Shown: piece after piece, positions 5,680 through 7,086 of the stretch
How positions within the stretch are numbered: the stretch's first letter is position 1
Layout: every line of letters starts with the position of its first letter
Assembly: GCA_044359885.1 (NCBI GenBank)
Contig: JBIKLI010000235.1
Span: forward strand, 1 to 7,086
Direction of reading: 5' to 3'
From: CAIOSQ01 sp044359885
GTDB taxonomy: Bacteria > Pseudomonadota > Alphaproteobacteria > CACIAM-22H2
DNA: 7,086 nt
Notes under the pieces: generated by a model
Database searches by the model: none
What the model was told of the DNA's origin: nothing
What the model saw: only the letters and a program-made list of their open reading frames with translations
Made by a program: the position numbers and the translations under genes

Positions 5680-6785
5680 CCATGCTCACCGACCTTCCGA
5701 CGCCCTGCCTCGTGCTGGATCGCACGCGTCTGGCGCGCAACCTCGCCGCCATGTCCCGCGCCGTCGCGCGTACCGGAGCGGCGCTTCGCCCGCACATGAA
5801 GAGCGCCAAGAGCGCCGACGTCGCGCGACTTGCCACGTCCGGACAGGCCGGCGGCATCACGGTGTCGACGCTCGCCGAAGCCGAGTATTTCGCGGCGCGC
5901 GGCTTCCGCGACATCCTCTACGCGGTCGGCATCGTGCCAGCCAGGCTGGACCGCGCGGCGGCGCTGCGCGCGCGCGGCGTCGACCTTCTGCTCGTCACCG
6001 ACGATGCCGACATGGCCGCGGCGATCGCGGCCCATCCCGGCGGCCTGCGCGCGCTGGTCGAGGTCGATTGCGGCGAGCATCGCGCCGGCATGCCGGTGGA
6101 GAGCGACAGGCTGCTTGCCGTCGGTCATGCGCTTGGATCCGCCTGCGCCGGGGTCATGACGCATGCCGGTCATTCCTATGGCTGCCCGACGATCGAGGCA
6201 GTCGCCGATCTCGCCGAGCACGAGCGCGCCGTCGCCGTCCAGGCAGCCGGCCGGTTGCGCGGCATCGGCCTCGCGGCCGGGATCGTGTCCGTCGGCTCCA
6301 CGCCGACCGCGCTCCATGCCCGGCATCTCGCGGGCGTCACCGAGACACGCCCCGGCGTCTACATGTTCCAGGATCTCTTCCAGACCCAGATCGGATCCGG
6401 CGCCCGCGACGACATCGCCGTCACGGTGCTGACCAGCGTCACCGGTCGCCGACCGGACCAGGGCCAGCTGATCGTCGACGCCGGCGGGCTCGCCCTGTCG
6501 AAAGACCGCAGCACCGCCGCGGCACCGCGCGACTACGGCTTCGGGCTGGCGCTCGACATCATGGGCGCGCCGCTGCCGGGGGAAGCGATCGTCGAACGCG
6601 CGAACCAGGAGCATGGCGTGATCGCCGCGCGTGCCGGTCTCGACCTGACGCGCTTTCCGGTGGGCGCGCGGCTGCGCATCGCGCCCAACCATGTCTGCAT
6701 GATGGCGGCGATGTACGACCGCTATCACGTCGTCGACGGCGACGATTGCGTCGTCGCGGTCTGGGATCGCGTCAATGGCTGGTGA
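5676..6785 (+). CDS. D-threonine aldolase / D-serine dehydratase (DSD1)-like PLP enzyme
   Basis: A 369-residue protein with the fold-type III alanine racemase N-terminal barrel and the metal-binding C-terminal domain of the DSD1/D-threonine aldolase family. Members cleave or dehydrate D-beta-hydroxy amino acids using PLP and a divalent metal. It opens with LPTPCLVLDRTRLARN (7-22). K42 in RPHMKSAKS is the expected PLP lysine. VEVDCGEHRAGMP (128-140), MTHAGHSYG (161-169), the phosphate-binding SVGSTPTAL (205-213) and PGVYMFQD (226-233) follow. H339 and C341 in APNHVCMMAAMYDRYHVV match the family's His-x-Cys metal pair. The start ATG at 5676 overlaps the MlrC-like stop and has GGAG at 5666-5669, 6 nt upstream. 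It overlaps the following SDR gene by 11 nt. Aldolase, dehydratase and racemase activities cannot be told apart from sequence alone. The family call is strong. Confidence 0.91.
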   Translation: MTMLTDLPTPCLVLDRTRLARNLAAMSRAVARTGAALRPHMKSAKSADVARLATSGQAGGITVSTLAEAEYFAARGFRDILYAVGIVPARLDRAAALRARGVDLLLVTDDADMAAAIAAHPGGLRALVEVDCGEHRAGMPVESDRLLAVGHALGSACAGVMTHAGHSYGCPTIEAVADLAEHERAVAVQAAGRLRGIGLAAGIVSVGSTPTALHARHLAGVTETRPGVYMFQDLFQTQIGSGARDDIAVTVLTSVTGRRPDQGQLIVDAGGLALSKDRSTAAAPRDYGFGLALDIMGAPLPGEAIVERANQEHGVIAARAGLDLTRFPVGARLRIAPNHVCMMAAMYDRYHVVDGDDCVVAVWDRVNGW

Positions 6786-7086
6786 CCGGACGGCGTCCGG
6801 TCCCTGGCACGGACGCCGCGTGGTCGTCACCGGCGGCGCCGGATTTCTCGGCTCGAACCTGATCCATGCCCTCGTGGCGCGGGGCGCGCGCGCGGTCGGG
6901 CTGGACGCCGAGTTGCCGGGTTCGGGCGCCAACGCCGCAAATCTCGCGGAGCTCGGGGACCGGATCGACCGCGTCGTCGACGATCTGCGGACGATCGACG
7001 CGGCGGAGCTGGAGCGTCTGCTGCGCGACTGCGACACGGTGTTCCACTTGGCGGCCCAGACCGGGCATATGGCCAGCATGGAGGCG
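6775..7086 (+). CDS. NAD-dependent epimerase/dehydratase (extended SDR), 5' part only
   Basis: The first 104 codons of a gene that runs off the right edge. It is an extended short-chain dehydrogenase/reductase with a Rossmann fold. RRVVVTGGAGFLGSNL (14-29) carries the G-x-x-G-x-x-G dinucleotide loop, an Asp at the end of beta-2 (GLDAE) points to NAD rather than NADP, and DTVFHLAAQTGHMASMEA (87-104) is the beta-4 region with the HLAAQ motif. The catalytic Y-x-x-x-K lies beyond the window. The ATG at 6775 overlaps the PLP gene by 11 nt and has a weak GGGA (6763-6766) 8 nt upstream. A GTG at 6820 is possible, but the W-x-G-R-R lead-in before beta-1 is usual in relatives and favours 6775. The overlap implies co-translation with the PLP enzyme. 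The family includes nucleotide-sugar epimerases and dehydratases and some small-metabolite dehydrogenases; which one this is cannot be said from the fragment. Confidence 0.88.
   Translation, partial: MAGDRTASGPWHGRRVVVTGGAGFLGSNLIHALVARGARAVGLDAELPGSGANAANLAELGDRIDRVVDDLRTIDAAELERLLRDCDTVFHLAAQTGHMASMEA
6784..6802 (+). repeat. Perfect 8-bp hairpin at the PLP gene stop / SDR gene start
   Basis: GACCGGAC (6784-6791) and GTCCGGTC (6795-6802) are perfect inverted repeats around a GGC loop. The hairpin includes the last two bases of the PLP gene stop codon and lies 6 nt after the SDR start codon, inside its coding sequence. No T-run follows, so it is not a standard terminator. In mRNA it could affect initiation on the SDR gene or termination-reinitiation at the overlap; this is inference. 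Confidence 0.5.

Noticed and set aside
5571..6071. A 14-base exact repeat (GTCGAGGTCGATTG) in both the MlrC-like and PLP genes
   Set aside because: Both copies encode V-E-V-D-C in unrelated parts of unrelated proteins. Shared codon preference explains it.
4881..7079. A 732-codon open frame on the minus strand opposite the MlrC-like, PLP and SDR genes
   Set aside because: It spans three well-supported plus-strand genes, has no fold or motif, and has low-complexity Arg/Ser/Ala-rich content. Few stop codons are expected at this GC content.

Overview
The window is dense, high-GC coding DNA from a bacterium. Codon third positions are almost all G or C. The gene content (a TRAP transporter in P-Q-M order, an M81/MlrC hydrolase, a PhyH-type dioxygenase, a fold-type III PLP enzyme) fits a free-living proteobacterium, most likely an alphaproteobacterium. 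The taxon is inferred from composition and gene style only. No tRNA, rRNA, CRISPR array, insertion sequence or integrase is visible.

Left part (1-3105, plus strand). This is the end of a solute-binding protein gene (dctP), followed by the small (dctQ) and large (dctM) membrane subunits of a TRAP importer, then a GNAT acetyltransferase 10 nt after dctM. A 10-bp GC hairpin sits between dctP and dctQ and is not followed by a T-run. The four genes read as one operon whose promoter lies upstream of the window.

Middle (3102-4131). A PhyH-family Fe(II)/2-oxoglutarate dioxygenase lies on the minus strand. It is convergent with the GNAT gene: the two genes share one palindromic CTAG, which gives TAG stops on both strands. 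It is divergent from the next plus-strand gene, across a 130-bp intergenic region that holds an 8-bp palindrome (GTTGCAAC).

Right part (4132-7086, plus strand). An MlrC-type (M81) metal-dependent hydrolase is joined by an ATGA overlap to a D-threonine aldolase/D-serine dehydratase (DSD1)-like PLP enzyme. The PLP gene overlaps by 11 nt the start of an NAD-dependent epimerase/dehydratase (extended SDR), which runs off the window. A perfect 8-bp hairpin straddles the stop codon of the PLP gene.

How it may fit together (inference): the TRAP importer brings in a small organic acid or amino-acid-like compound. The MlrC-like hydrolase, the DSD1-like enzyme and the SDR form a translationally coupled enzyme set, and the dioxygenase and acetyltransferase are possible accessory modifying enzymes. 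The substrate cannot be read from the sequence. The tightly coupled hydrolase, PLP enzyme and SDR trio is the best candidate here for an uncharacterised catabolic pathway.
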